A stretch of DNA of 64,000 nucleotides from Nicotiana tabacum (GCF_000715075.1 NC_134088.1:2356001-2420000), one strand, 5' to 3'. Shown: positions 37,448 to 51,121, counted from the first letter of the stretch. Notes: generated by a model from the sequence alone, not told the origin. Program-made: numbers and translations.

Positions 37448-40400
37448 TATGAATCTACTAGTATGGAACTGTGGGGGCTCTCACAATCCGGAGTTTAGGC
37501 CCTATTTCAGATCCTTATTAGATATCATAGGCCAGTCCTAGCAATCCTTCTATAAACACACATGCAAGACTATGAAATGCTTCGTGACGAATTCAATTTC
37601 ACTAACATGGCCCAAGTTTCCGCTAATGGACTCATAGGTGGTTTGGTTATGCTATGGAATGAAGCTCTAATTACTGTTGAGGAATTGAGGATGTCTGAAC
37701 AAGAAATTCACTGCCTTGTCCAGGTATGTCCCACTAAACCTAAATGGCTTTTATCGGCAATTTATGCTAGTAATTCTTACCAATTACGTGATTTGCTTTG
37801 GGACAACTTAATGAATTTGCATGAAAATTTTAATTACTCCATGGCTAATAGGGGAGACTTTAATGACATATTATATTCGCAAGAAAAATTTGGAGCGCTT
37901 CCTATTAGTGTTAATAGAGTAGACAGATTTGCAAGTTGCATTAATTATTGCAAGTTAATTAACTTAGGCTTTAGAGGTAGTCATTTTACGTGGACAAATA
38001 AACGTAGAAATGATCATATAATTCTAGAAAGAATTGATCGTATTTTCGCAAATTATGACTGGATAAATATGTACCCCGAGGCTACAATACAATACAACAC
38101 TTACCTCGAACGTATTCTGACCACTGTCCGCTTCTAATAACTTTAGAGACCAACAAACATACTCTTAATAAAAAATTTAGATTTGAAACTATGTGGGTGT
38201 CACACCCACAATTTCATCAATTGGTACACCAAACATGAACTGATAAACCACCCCTCATAGAAACCACCATAAAATTTCAGGAAGTTGTCACCACATGGAA
38301 TCAAACTAGCAGGAATACAATCTTCTATACATTACCCAATTAGTTTTTTCTACAAAACTTGGAAGCACAACTGCCTAATGAATTTAGTAGTATTCTTAGA
38401 GTAGAGGAAAGTTTTTGGAAATTAAAATTACGATTAACATGGCTAAATGAAGGGGACGCCAACACGAAATTCTTCCATATGTATACTTTACATAGACGTA
38501 GGAGAAATAGGATAACTTCCCTAAAAGATTCAGTAGGTAATTAGAGTCATGACCAAAATAAAATTTAAGAACATATCCTAACTTACTACAAGAATCTTTT
38601 CACTACATAACAAGAACAATCATTAATTATTAACACGGACTCAAACTCTAGTCTACTAAATTTTACAGACTTCCAAGCTTTAGATGAACCACTCAAAGAT
38701 AATGAAATCACTCAGGCTCTATACAGTTTTAGTCCTTATAAAACACCTGGTCCAGATGGACTCCATCCATTCTTTTATCAAAAGTACTGGCCTGACGTAG
38801 GTAACAAGGTAAAACAATTTTATCATGAAATTTTTAATACTAGAATTATACTGCCAATACTAAATCAAACTTACATATACCTTATACCAAAAGTGAGGCA
38901 TGCCCAGAATATTCAACAATATCGACCAATAAGTCTATGTAACACCACTTACAAGATTATAACAAAATCATAGTCAACAGACTTAAGCCTATTATCTCGG
39001 CAATGATAGGATCAACATAAACCAACTTTCAACAGGGTAAAAGAGCTTATGATAATGCCATAATAGTACAAGAAGATTCAAATCACTTTGCAAAAATGAA
39101 AGGAAAGACGGGTTCTATTCCTCTAAAATTAGATCTTAAAAAAACCTTTGATCGACTGGAATGGTCGTTTATTAGGAAAATACTTCTTTACTTTAATATC
39201 CCTACATCTATAATTAAGTTAATCATGTCTTGCGTTACTACTACTTCCACTTCTATTCTCATTAATGGATCACATGCTCCTGATTTCAAATCTTCCAGAG
39301 GCATTCGCCAAGGTAATCCTTTGTCACTGTACTTATTTATAATGTGTATGGAAATATTTTCACGCTGCTTTATCTTTTCTATAGAATATCTACAATGGAA
39401 ACCCATCAATATTGCAAAAACGGGACTAAAACTATCACATCTTTTCTTCGCAGATGAAATACCTTTTCCAAAAATAACTACTAAAAGTTGCGATGCTATT
39501 ATATATGTAATAAATCATTTCAGCAAACATTCAGGACAAAGAATAAATTTTGAGAAATTAAAATTGTTTTTCTCAAAGAACTGTACAATAAATTATGGGA
39601 ACTTTGTACTAGCATGCTTCCAAATCAAAGAAGGAGCTACTTTTGGTAAGTATTTAGGATTCCTAATTTTCCAATCATGCCAAAAAAATATTGGCTTTCA
39701 ATTCCTACTACATAATTTTAAATTTAGACTAGCACGATGGAAAACTAATTTCCTAACTATGGCAGGACGGACTACTCTAATCAAATCAACTCCCAACAAC
39801 TTGCCAAATCATGTCATGCAATATATTCACATTCCAACAAGCATTCTTAATAAGATGGAACAGTACCAACGTAATTTTCTATGGGGAACAATCACAACAA
39901 GGAAAAAACTACATCTTTAAAAATGGAGAAAAATTACTACACCTCGAGAAATATGAGGCTTAGGAATTCAATGCCTTCGCTAGAAGAACAATGCACTACT
40001 TGCAAGCTTAACATGGAAAATTTTTCATTCACCCCAAAATCTTTGGGTTAAGATATTAATTAATAAATTCCTACACTTGTCATCATTTACAAATCACTCC
40101 ACAACTTGGCGTAACATACTAAAAGGTTGGCAATACTGTCAACTAGGATTACAATGGCAAATAGGAAGAGGTGCACACATTAATTTGTGGGATGACGCAT
40201 GGGTAAAGGATGGGATTACTATTCGTTCACTAATAAGCGGGCCATTACCTTTGACACATTAAAAAATAAAAATTGATTCTATTTATAATTCTAATGCTTG
40301 GAACCAGTTGCCTTTTGAACTTACGGATGACATACAAAATCTTATAAGGACTCCTTACATCTCCACTTACAATAAAAAAACTGAAAGTATTTACTGGGCT

Positions 40401-41668
40401 TTAACGACAAAAGAAAAATTTACGGTTAACTCAATGTACAAAACCTTGGAAAATCAAACCACTGATGACCACAATACAATGTGTAAATTCAAATGGATAT
40501 GGAACCTATACATCCCAAAATTAAATATTTCATATGGTTACTTAACCATAATAGACTGCCAACATTTTAATTTCTATAATAAATTAGCATTATAACTAAC
40601 GCGGAATATGCATACTGCCATAAAGCAGGCGAATCCTTAAATCATCTGTTTCTAACTTGTGTTAATGCGAAAAATTACTGGAATGAACTGGGAATAGGAA
40701 GACATATAAATAATTTGCTTAATTTAACTACACCACAAGAATGGCTACTTCCTTTAATTAACTACAAAGACCATAAATTACCATACAATATTAATCCACA
40801 TACTTATTTACCTTTAAGCTTATGGAACATTTGGATCACCGGAAACAAAAATATTTATGAAGAAATGCATAAACCTGTTAGCATCAAATTTACTACACAA
40901 CAAGCCATTGAATTTTGTTATCTAGCAGCTTCAAACCATAAAATACAATGACGTATTAAGGTTCCTCTAAAATGGATACCGCCAAAACCTAACATATATA
41001 AACTAAATACGGATGGGGTGCACTCGTCAGCATCAAATACAAATGGTATCGGAAGAATAATTAGAGATTACAATGGGGACAGGATTATAGGTTTCTTAGG
41101 TAACATACCACGTCAATCTACTATTGCTACAGAAATGTATGCGTTGTTACATGGGCTTACATTGGAGATAATTAACCTAATGCCAATTCACGTGAAAATT
41201 GATGCCGAGGAAATCACACTACTACATGCTGACAATTTAATTTATGCTAATCTATTGATTGATTGCATGCAATTGATGTGGAAGCTCCATAATCCAATAG
41301 TTAGCCATGCGTACAAAGAACAAAATAGATTAGCAAATCAGCTAGTAAAATTAGGAAGCTTTTTGGAAGGGAACTATACAATGCAAGTTTTTGATCAAGC
41401 ACCACTTTTTGTTAGAAAAATTTGGGAAGAAGATAAGCAAGGTCTACCAACTACACGCTTACTACCACTTACTGGATGGGCTTTGCCAGATCAACGGCCT
41501 ACAGTGCATGAAAGGAGCAACTACCAAATAATCCCAAACTTCTTTTGTTGTTGTAATGATAGATGCATTAGGGATACTACAAATAATATAAATAGTATTA
41601 GTAATGACTTAGTTTGTAATATGGTGCTATCTGGGCACCAACATCTTTGTACACATATGTTGATTTAA
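37448..41668 (+). pseudogene. LINE ORF2: endonuclease, reverse transcriptase, RNase H
   Basis: ORF2 starts MNLLVWNCGGSHNPEF at 37448, the usual plant L1 start. Endonuclease blocks continue in shifted frame (GLIGGLVMLWNEALI, GDFNDILYSQEKFG, FTWTNKRRNDHIILERIDR) to about 38130. The reverse transcriptase lies at about 38690-39920 (KTPGPDGLHPFFYQK, KLDLKKTFDRLEWSF, SRGIRQGNPLSLYLF). The catalytic FADD block reads FFADEIPF, so an Asp is replaced. A zf-RVT region follows, then RNase H at about 40980-41450 (YKLNTDGV, IGRIIRDYNGDRIIG). Numerous stops and frameshifts. Poly-A follows at about 41690. Confidence 0.9.
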
Positions 41669-41705
41669 TATAATATTTATCTTTGGTACCAAAAAAAAAG
41701 TCTTG

Positions 41706-41860
41706 CATGTAGGGCCGGGCTTCTTGTTGTCAATGACGTTTCTCAATGCTAGATATCAAAAAAGTTATTGAGAAAATTACATTGTATGATGCCCAAAAGT
41801 TTTATTAGCACATGTTTCCATCATTGACACAAAATATTCTCTAAGCCCAAAATTATTATT
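41706..41860. other. Short spacer
   Basis: No feature recognised. Confidence 0.4.
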
Positions 41861-42116
41861 CTCTCCGGTCTACTTTAATTAATTTTTCGGTTGTTTTCAT
41901 ACATATTAAGAAATCCATATTTTAATATTAATTAACAATAAAATTGACCATGTTAACCTTAATTTGTTCATTGGAAATATAACAAATACCCCTAGACTCT
42001 TTACACAAAGGACGACTTTGAAAAAAAAAGAAGTTAATTTCTTTTTGATATCTAAAAAATCAAATATTATGGACCACAAAAAGGCCAAAAAATCAATTAA
42101 AGTGAACCGGAGGACG
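41861..42116. mobile_element. Stowaway-like MITE
   Basis: About 255 bp with ends CTCCGGTCTACTTTAATTAA and, reversed, CTCCGGTTCACTTTAATTGA, close to the Stowaway CTCC-type end. TA dinucleotides flank it. The interior is AT-rich and non-coding. Confidence 0.7.
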
Positions 42117-42417
42117 TACAACTAATACCCCACCATAAATGATATGTTTATTAAGACATTGATTTGTTACTAGTAACCCATCAAAAAGCCTCGCTTCTTT
42201 GCAGTTGATGTATGTTTGAATCTTAATCATTCAGATTTTAGACATTAAGAGTGTTTATTTTCAAGTCTCAATCTTAATCATTTAGATCTTAATTATTAAG
42301 TGTAGTACTTATTTATTTTTACTTCACAACTAATTAATGGGTCTAAATTGATCTTTATGATTAAGATCTATAACAAAGACTTAATTTCATTAATATGCTA
42401 GCATCCACATTCATTAC

Positions 42418-42895
42418 TAACTACCACCACCGTCATACTCAACCACCACCACTACCATTCTCAACCATAGTTGCTACCACTATCACCATCGCCTACTATT
42501 ATTAACTAGCACCACCACCATACTCCACCACCTCCAGCACCACCACCACCACCATCTTCAACTATAGCCATTACCCCCACCTACCACACCACCATCATTC
42601 CCCACCACAAACACAATCACACACTCACTCACCTCAACTACCACAACCAACCACCCCATCACCATCAACAACTATAGCCGGCACCGCCCACCATTATAAA
42701 CTACCACTACCTACCATCACCTTCCTCAGTCACAATCATAACCACCGACCCCACCCACCGCCACCATCCTCAACTATAATCGTCATCGTTATCAATCACC
42801 ACTAAGTACTACCAGAACCACCACCGTCAACCAAAACACCACCAACCACCGTCTCCAGTCGGCATTCAAGTACCTCTGTTAGCCATCCCACCACC
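42418..42895 (+). repeat. Degenerate CCA/ACC-rich repeat block
   Basis: Nearly 480 bp of short CACCACCA-type runs with AT interruptions. It could look like Pro/Thr/His-rich coding, but no supported frame spans it. Confidence 0.8.
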
Positions 42896-42997
<102 letters not shown>

Positions 42998-43799
42998 AAA
43001 TATTAGATTAATTAGTATTTTATTTGAATTTTATGTTTATTAATTTTTAAATAAAGATAAATTCTATACATTCAGATGTTAGAAAAATAAGTAGTCTTAA
43101 TCATTTAGTATTCAAATTTTAATACACATTTTAATATTCAGAAATTTATTCAGATTCATATATTTTAATCTTAATACACATTTTGATATTCATATATGTA
43201 TTCAGATTCAAATATCGTAATCTTTAAAAGAAAAAAACAAAAACAAAAAACAAACGAGGCCTAAATGATCAGCTTATTAAGACATGGATAAAAGCCACGC
43301 TTTTCAATCAGCTTATTAGCTACGGTTAACTTTCTTTTATTTTTAAAATATTTTGAAAAAAGCCACGCCTTTCAATCAGCTTTTCCCAGTGTATTCTTGT
43401 AACTGCTCATGCATGCTAATGCAGATTTATTCAATAAAAGACTCCAATTTAATGGACTTGCTTAGTTCTTTGATATTGATCAATATAGAAAATATTAATT
43501 TGGTGGATTGGGGGTTTCCGTCAGGGTTGAGGGCAAAAATTAGAATTTTACTAATACTAGAAGTATATTTGTTCCCATAGTGTAATTGAGGCTAAATGTC
43601 AACAATTTTCGAAAATAAAAGAACAAATGTGACCCTTTTTTCTTTCTTAAATGCAAGTTGAAAACATTAACAGTACGCATCACTTTTAGTTAAGGTGTCA
43701 AATCAAATGATTTGATCAAATTTAAACATTCCAAAATGGGACAAATCAATAAAGCAATTATTCAATTTGCCTAAAATTTGTTTGGGTTAAAACGAGTGG

Positions 43800-44030
43800 G
43801 TGGAACAACAACAACGACGACGACGACCCAGTATAATCCCACAAGTGGGGTCTGGGGAGGGTAATATATACGCAAACCTTACCCCTACCCCGAAGGGTAG
43901 AGAGGCTGTTTCCAGGAGACCCCCGGCTAAAAATAAAAGCAACAGGAGACGATATATTAGTACCATAAAAATGCATAATACAATAACAACAATATAAGAG
44001 ATATGAAATACAGAATACGAAATACGAAAT
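43800..44030 (-). mobile_element. TS SINE / RTE LINE 3' tail
   Basis: The minus strand reads GGGGGTCTCCTGGAAACAGC, CCTTCGGGGTAGGGGTAAGG, CCAGACCCCACTTGTGGGAT, then TATACTGGGTCG and a (GTC/GTT)n tail. This is the shared 3' region of the tobacco TS SINE and RTE-type LINEs. A matching copy is at 61660-61885, including the 'atatcgtctcctgttgctt' region. The 5' limit is uncertain; sequence to about 44210 may belong to it. Confidence 0.75.
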
Positions 44031-44314
44031 AGATGGCTGGTATAGTAAAAACTAGCAGGTAAAGCCCTGCATCAATAGACTACCAATGACATTCTTAGTC
44101 TAACTCCTAACTGGCTAGTCTCACTCTATTTTGCTGTAGAAATATTCACAACTTTCCCCTAACCTACAACCTTAATGCTCGACTATTCCTAACGGGACCG
44201 CTCAACTATTCCTTCTTTTTCATTTTGCCTTTACTGAAAAAAAAACAAGTGATACGTAGTGTAGTTTTCATAAATTATTAGTTTAGGTGGAGTGGTTCGT
44301 TCATTTGGATTAAA

Positions 44315-45125
44315 CTAGTTTTGGATACGTGCGTTGCACCTGTGACACTCATGTCAATCAGTAAAGACATCTTAAAATGATACTGATAATACTAAAATAT
44401 GTGTGTAATGAGTGGGAAAAAAATTTAAGGGAAAAATTATAAACTCAAATTGATAAACAATCTGCCTATTTGATGACTTGGTTATTGAACAATAAATGAT
44501 TAGATGTTGTCTGAACGATAAAAATTGAACAATTTAATTAAGTTGGTAGGTATGATGTGTAATAATCTGATTATTTCTGTTATTAAATGAAAATATGTGA
44601 TATGATCGTATCATACCTAATACTTTTTTATCGAAAATGATTAATCTATCGCTTATTAACAATCTTGTTCTCTAAAACTTATGAAAAGATTAATATTTCG
44701 TGGCTTGAATCTAATATAGGAAAAATTCTAATATAAAATAACGTAATAGATGTCTTACAATTATTAATTAGAGGTCTTAACCAATAAGTATTGCAATATC
44801 TAAAATTACTCTCACTAATATTAAAATTTTTTATACTAAATAAAATTTATAAAAATTTCGTATATAATGTACTAATAGATTAGTTCGAGTATTTGGAAGA
44901 TGAAAGAAAATAATAATAAAGATTGAAATAACTAAGCAAAATTTACACCTACAATAACACGGGTAGATGGAGCAATTGTCTCATATTATATTCACTCGTT
45001 TCAATCTAAAAGTAATCATTTAATGAAAAGTTTTTTTTTCAAGACAAAAGGGTCAACTAACTTTTGAGGGATATATTAGTAATTCAATTCTTAACTTTGG
45101 TTTTCACACTTATAATATAGTGTGA
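44315..45125 (-). mobile_element. Helitron-like element (0.8 kb)
   Basis: The minus strand starts TCACACTATATTATAAGTG and ends with hairpin GGTGCAACGCAC about 10 nt before CTAG. A flanking A on the plus strand at 44314 fits the T expected after CTAG. The 5' flank is T rather than A, a mild departure. Same family as 2867-4990. Confidence 0.55.
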
Positions 45126-45345
45126 ATGAATGATATGCTAAGAAGAATATAATATTGAGAAACCAAAAAGAGAGTAAAACTTATTTTTTAATTAGTTAGT
45201 TAGGCGGAGTTTTATACACCAATTTTGCTCAAGCAATACAATAAAGAGTACCGAACATAAAATCAATCGTGTACATATAGAGTTTTCAAAATGTTTTTCT
45301 TACTTCGCAACCAAACCACCGAATAATAACTAATACGTAGAAATT

Positions 45346-45556
45346 AACTCGCAAGGATGGCCGAGTTGGTTGACCAGGAGATCCCCCGAATAGAAGGTCA
45401 CAGGTTCAAAACCCCCTGCGAGCTTTCTCGGTCAAGCTCATCTCATAAGGCTTGCCTAGCACGGTGTGATTTGCAAGTTATTATACTGAAGCAAAGTTTA
45501 CTCAGAGCGCACCCGAAGGTGACAGGTTTGCCTAGTTTTTAGAAAAAAAACTATAT
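45346..45556 (+). mobile_element. tRNA-derived SINE with target duplication
   Basis: Head is tRNA-Leu-like: AAGGATGGCCGAGTTGGTTG (A box) and AGGTTCAAAACCCCCTGCGA (B box). The body has 'ggcttgcctagcacggtgtg' and 'agcgcacccgaaggtgacag', then a short A-rich tail. TAGAAATT occurs on both sides (45338-45345 and 45557-45564). It lies about 240 bp beyond the stop of the DUF4378 gene. Confidence 0.8.
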
Positions 45557-45793
45557 TAGAAATTGATATTATGTAGTTACTAACTGGGAACCTGACTCTC
45601 TTCTGCAATATGTCCATGGGGATGCAATACTTACAGAAATCAAGTTCAGAATGCTTATGTTTCATGTAAAGCGAGTGCCCAATACTGGCCTTTAATATCA
45701 TCAAGCTATACTATAGTTAATACTAGGTGATGCAACATTTGTATTTTATTTGTCATCTCCTAAAACCTTGGATCTTTTGTTATATGAAACTAC

Positions 45794-48700
45794 CTAGATT
45801 GCCTCTACGTAGTTACAACTTCTACTATGAGGTCTTCTATCAACAATTTCAATTTCCTTACCTATCAGATCAATGTCATCCTTGAGTTCTAGCCAATGCA
45901 TCTCTTCCACAATATTAGCGGGCATGTCTGCATTTGCAGCATTTTCATGGCTTCTCAGCAGTTGCTGCAGCATATTTATCATCCCATATTTCTGCCACTT
46001 CCAGTTAATACCCTCTATTGGCTTCACCCACGGGCAAGGATCCACACACTTCCTGAGAATCTCCAACAGACTGATGTTTATACGGTCGAACAGTATCTGC
46101 CTTTCATATCTTGGTCCAGTTGTTTCATCAGTGTACTTCTTCTCAAGGTTGTCAAAAATCCAGGTATCCAAAGGAGACTCCAGAGAGTGGCAAGATGTTA
46201 CGAATGTGTCGGGGTTGGATGCCCTCAAGCCAGAGTTTGTGAGCACATCTAATGTGTAAGAAGTTTGCCAGCTTTGGGACATTAAACTACACTTGTCTTC
46301 AAAGGCCTCAGCTGATGGTCCTTCAACCGCTTCATCACTTACTACTACATCAGCATAAGCCTCTGACTCCATTCCGAGGAGCTTCAGTTGCATCCGGAGC
46401 TCTGGCGAGATTACAAGTATGTGAAATAAATAACTCTCAAAATACTGGGACAGAGATAATCTATTAAACTTACTAATAAGAACAAGAAGAAGACATAACA
46501 ATAACAATGATGAGAATGGTAATAAGGGGCTCAAATACTAGATTCGTCATCATTCAAATGCAAAAAACTTTGACATTTCGGGAAGGAGAGTAGCAATTTC
46601 AACTTGTGAGTAGCTAAAGCATAAAAGATGCAGATTAAAAAATTCACCATCAGAGGTGCGCCCTGTCAATTGAATACACAAGGTGTTTGATGATTTGAAA
46701 TGCCGCAGAAAAGTAAGTCTGCAGTTTATAAGCATAGAGTCTTCTCCTTTTCTTATTTATTTGTTTTGCTAATCCGAATGTTACGAACTATACAATTACA
46801 CATGACAGATATTGGAGATTGGAAGTAGCATATTGCAAATAATTGCAATGGTCAAGAAATCAGACGTACCATTAAGTTCAGCACTGACTCTCTCAAAGCA
46901 TTCTGAACCAGAAGACGCATCTTCGGTAAAAGGAACCTCCAGAACTGAAAGCGGACTAGGATGATCAGCCTCCTTGGAGCTCACTGACGACTCAGGTTCA
47001 GGTGCAGGATACTCCAAAAGAACAGAAGCTGCTGCAGGTGGTGGTTCCAGAAGTACTGCCTAGATAACAGAAAGCTCCACAATAAGATACAAAAAAGACT
47101 TGAAACTCTGAAAACATAAATAGAAAAGTACTGTAAACATACAAACTAATAAATCTTTGGTGTTTTAAAGACCTAATTAACCACACTCCGCAGTCTGCCC
47201 ACCCTTTTGGTGCAAGCTTACTACTCTTCTGGAAACAATTAAAATGAAAAACTATCACTCATCTCGTTATAAACACCATAGTAACAAAAAGCAGATACAT
47301 TCTTTTACTTCAAAGACTAATCGTCTATCTATGCCCATAGAACATAACAATAGGCAATGTTTACCCCAAATAAATGTGTTTTAGTGCTATATTATTTAAT
47401 GTGCATTCAGCACGATGAATGTATGCAGTGCCTGCCATTTTGTTACACGTGCATTCGGTACATCATACATATGATACCAGCATCACAAGCTTTTCAAATT
47501 GATCCAAGCAAGAAAGTTTTGCACAAACTAATAGGCAACATAGTAAATGTTGTACACATTATTACTTCCTGATGAGTTATTATGAAATGGACAAAGAGAA
47601 AGAGGCAACACTAATACATGCAGTTTAGAAAAGGTACGAAAGATACAAATGGTTTACAAGTAAAAGCTGACGCAAGGAAAACCATTCTACCTGCCATCCG
47701 CTCACAGTGTTAACTTAAATAATGTCTCACAGACTAAAATGGAAGGCTGGCGTATCAATTCCTTCTAGAATAATACCATATCAATTACACCAGCTATATA
47801 GCCATATGTCTAAAACATCTGGATCAAATACCACACATACAAACACCCTCCAACTTGAAATTATTCAATGTATATCTCCAATTCAAAGAGTATTTCATAA
47901 GCAATTTCTCAGCTTGTTGAAACAGAAAATCCAACAGTAAGTGACCATATACAATCAATTAGAAAATCTGCATCGTCCAAAATGGGAAACCTTAAATCAG
48001 AAGTGTTAACAGGAATCTAAGCTGTCTTCCCCAAAAAAAGTGGCTTAATTTCCCCAGACCTCCTAGGTCTTTTTAATACAAATGCACCCTTCAAGTTCTA
48101 CCATAATCATGACACAAACCAATTCCCATTAGGCTTCATCTTTAGTGTTATTGAAGTGGTCGATGCACCAAATTTTTGTCAGTAAATAAAAACACCATAA
48201 AGTTGCTTTTTGAGTAGTAAAGTGTATAAAACACAGGCAGAACTTTAAGGTATCAACATTTTAGTGTGTGCAAAGCATTATATAGCACTAAATCACAATG
48301 ATTGGCTAAGATAGACCAGAAACCATCCCAGTCAGCTAGTTACTGTTTCGAGCTTCTTTTGACAAAAATAGCCATGTCAGTTTGAGCTTACTAAAAGACT
48401 AGTCAAGCCTAAGCTAAAAAAATGCAAAATAGAGTACTTGATTAGTCGGTTCAGTCACTTGCAAAGCGGTCACCCATGAAGCTAATCAAGGAAATTCCAG
48501 ATAATATTGTTATATCTAGAAAGACTAGATATTGCATAGTAGCCATGTCAGTTTGAGCTTACTAAAAGACTAGTCAAGGCTAAGCTTCAGTTCAGTCACT
48601 TGCAAAGTGGTCACCCATGAAGTTAATCAAGGAAATTCCAGATAATATTGTTATATCTAGAAAACAATCACATGTATTTCAACTACTTTCAAGCAATAAA

Positions 48701-51121
48701 CATCGACAATTTTTCAGCTTGAACATTTTATCATTTTCTAAGAGGATGTTCCTCTTTAGATAATAATTGGCAGAAAACTGATACTAACATTTATGTTTGA
48801 CTATTCCCTACTTAAAAGCACTTTCCATTTTTGATCATATGCGCTGAAACAACGAAAGGTGTTCTTCATTCTATGGACATCAAAAAGGAAGTGGTCAACT
48901 GCACGTGTAATCAAATAAATCCAGAAATCATTTTCTAAAGCTACCTGTAAAAAGGAGACATGAAACTTGTATCCCCTCAACTAGTATATAGTCATTGCTT
49001 AAAACAATCAGATTTCTCAGCTAACATATTCTCATAAAACACATCATCTCAATATGAAATTTTCCAGCCAGAACCCATAAATTTTCTGTCTCAATATTAC
49101 TGAATAAGGAAGATGCCACTTAGTGCTGGCCATGCTACTTCAACAAGTAGTCATTGTGGCCATTTCTGAAAGCAGTAATGTCAGAGAAATAGGATGCCAA
49201 ATAAGGAAAATTCACCAAAGAACATAAACACCTATATCCTAGGAAGACTCTAAAACACAAGTACACAACTGACAGAAAATTTACTATGCAAAACTTATAG
49301 CCAAATCAAAAGCGCATCACTTACCATATCAAAGCCAAGGCTAAGCAAGGTAACCCAACAGGTATACAGCTAGTTAGAAAGGAAGAAAAAGATATGGAAA
49401 CTATGTTTAAGTGAGAAGACGTAAAACATCTACACGAGAATAAACAAACCTGTGGAACTGAAACCTCTTGGTTAAGAGGAGAAGCACTGAAACATTCTGC
49501 AGGTAGCTTTTGAAGCATCTCAATAGAATATTCTGATGACAGGGTTATACTCTCGGTTTCTGCATCATCCGCAGCATTAGTATAACGCATGTCATCTGCA
49601 GCAGGCACCTGCAAAGCTATAGGCAGCTTCTCAGATTGATTCTCTTCTAGGTTCATATCAATTCTCTGGCTTAGCTTGCCTTTTGATGAGGAGTCACTAC
49701 CAAGACGACAGGAATTAAGTTTCTTCTTGCTAGATCTAGAGTCTTTGGATAAGAATTCATCTCTCAAATTCAGCATACCGTCCAAGGACCTACTTCTGCG
49801 GTGATTTACACACTGTTCCCTATTTACGGGATCTTTGGGAATTGAGGATTGCTTATTAGAAAAACCTTCCCGTCGTCCTCTGGTTCTATGCTTTTTGCTG
49901 CCAAAAGGCGGAGAAGTTGACCTGTATCCTGATGAATCATTAATACACACATCCTTCCAACCATCTCTACTACTAATACCCAAAGGGAAATCACATTCAG
50001 CAGTTCCTTTCCTGCCACCAAGTTCTCTAGTGGATTCTTCAACTTGCACCATGGTATCACAATGATCGGGTTTGGTTCCCCCATCAGGTAAAGAAAGCAT
50101 TTCACCAAGTGTACTACTCGTACCAGCCATTTCAATGTCTTGATAATATTGAGTCTTGATAATATTGATAAGCATTAGTTGGTACTAGTAAAAATTGTAA
50201 CTAACCTGCTATTATAGGTTAAAATAACTAGTAGTGTAAAAAAAAACTTTACACCGTCATATAACTTAAATATTTCAGGAATTTATGTTAGTGAACATCA
50301 AGGAAGAGAGTAAATTACAATAGGGTTAAGCAGAATAGCTATAGCCTATAAGTGAATCAACCCATCGCTTAACATAATGATTAAAAAAAAATAGAACAAA
50401 AACAAAATGATGGTGTTGCCACCACATAAAGGGGCCTAATCATTCATGGAAAACATCTTACTTTAATTAAATTAAGAACTGGAAAAAAGTAATTTGGAAG
50501 CCAAAAATATTTTAAAAATAAAAACTAAAGCCATACCTCATGGGTATGTACATAACAAGGAGAAAAGCAATTATCGAGATAAAATACGACATCGAAGAGG
50601 AAGACAATTGAAAGAGAATTTAATAAAGAAAGAGTTAATTATGCCACATTAAATACTAGTATTAAAAATGGCATACATAAGACGACGAAAATCTTACTTA
50701 GGAAAAAAATTAATAAATTATCAGCAGAAAAAAATGGAGAGATTCATTTAAACTTCTGACGTTCAAATACACAAAGGAAAATTTAGAGAAAGTTTACAAC
50801 AGCTAAATTATCAAAATGTAAGAGTACATGAATAAACAATATAAATTCCGTAAATCATATTCCTTTTTTTCCAGCTTTTGTTAGTTTAGTCAAACAGGCA
50901 ACCAGATTTCATCCAATTCTCCGAATCCAAAGACGCATTTTCAGAAAACAATTTATTCCCTGTAAATATTACTATTATTTTTCTGTTCAACCACAAAATT
51001 TAGCTCATCAAAGCAAAATTACTAGTAATTCTAGCAAACAGTTAACTCAGAGAGAATTGAGAAATTTACCTTCCATAATTCCCGAAGCACTTCTGGACTT
51101 TCTGTGACGACTTTTCTCCAT
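45794..51121 (-). CDS. DUF4378-domain (TRM-like) protein, 4 exons
   Basis: Spliced model on the minus strand: 51070-51121, 49450-50138, 46870-47059, 45794-46401. All introns are GT-AG and in phase, giving 1539 nt or 512 residues. The start is MEKSRHRKSRSASGIMED; exon 2 is Ser/Arg/Lys-rich and includes NHRRSRSLDGMLNLRDEF. Exon 3 has HPSPLSVLEVPFTEDASS, a motif common in TRM-family proteins. The last exon (about residues 380-500) carries a DUF4378-type region (RQILFDRINISLLEIL ... CPWVKP). The family includes TON1-recruiting/LONGIFOLIA proteins linked to microtubules and organ shape; the exact subgroup is not recognised. Exon 1 is short and inferred from phase and splice signals. The upstream 100 bp ends at truncated copia DNA, so a longer original 5' end could have been lost. 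Confidence 0.75.
48370..48662. repeat. Tandem duplication in DUF4378 gene intron 2
   Basis: A ~171 bp unit starting 'atagccatgtcagtttgagc' is followed at 48541 by a second copy that lacks about 46 bp internally ('atgcaaaatagagtacttga' region). Both end 'gataatattgttatatctag'. Confidence 0.85.

Larger units (their letters stand above)
25013..41694 (+). mobile_element. L1-like LINE split by three nested insertions
   Basis: One LINE can be followed from a 5' end near 25013 to a poly-A end at about 41694, bounded by an 11 bp A-rich duplication AAAAAGTCTTG (25002-25012 and 41695-41705; the A part is ambiguous). It is interrupted at 25967-31315, 31612-32486 and 33634-37000. Subtracting these and their duplications leaves about 7.1 kb, a normal full length for plant L1-like LINEs. 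The order is 5' UTR, ORF1 (DUF4283 plus zinc knuckle), ORF2 (endonuclease, reverse transcriptase, RNase H), poly-A. Many stops and frameshifts show it is dead. Confidence 0.75.

Noticed and set aside
45346..45425. Functional tRNA-Leu gene
   Set aside because: The A and B boxes are present, but the sequence continues into a SINE body with a target duplication and cannot form a clean cloverleaf by eye.
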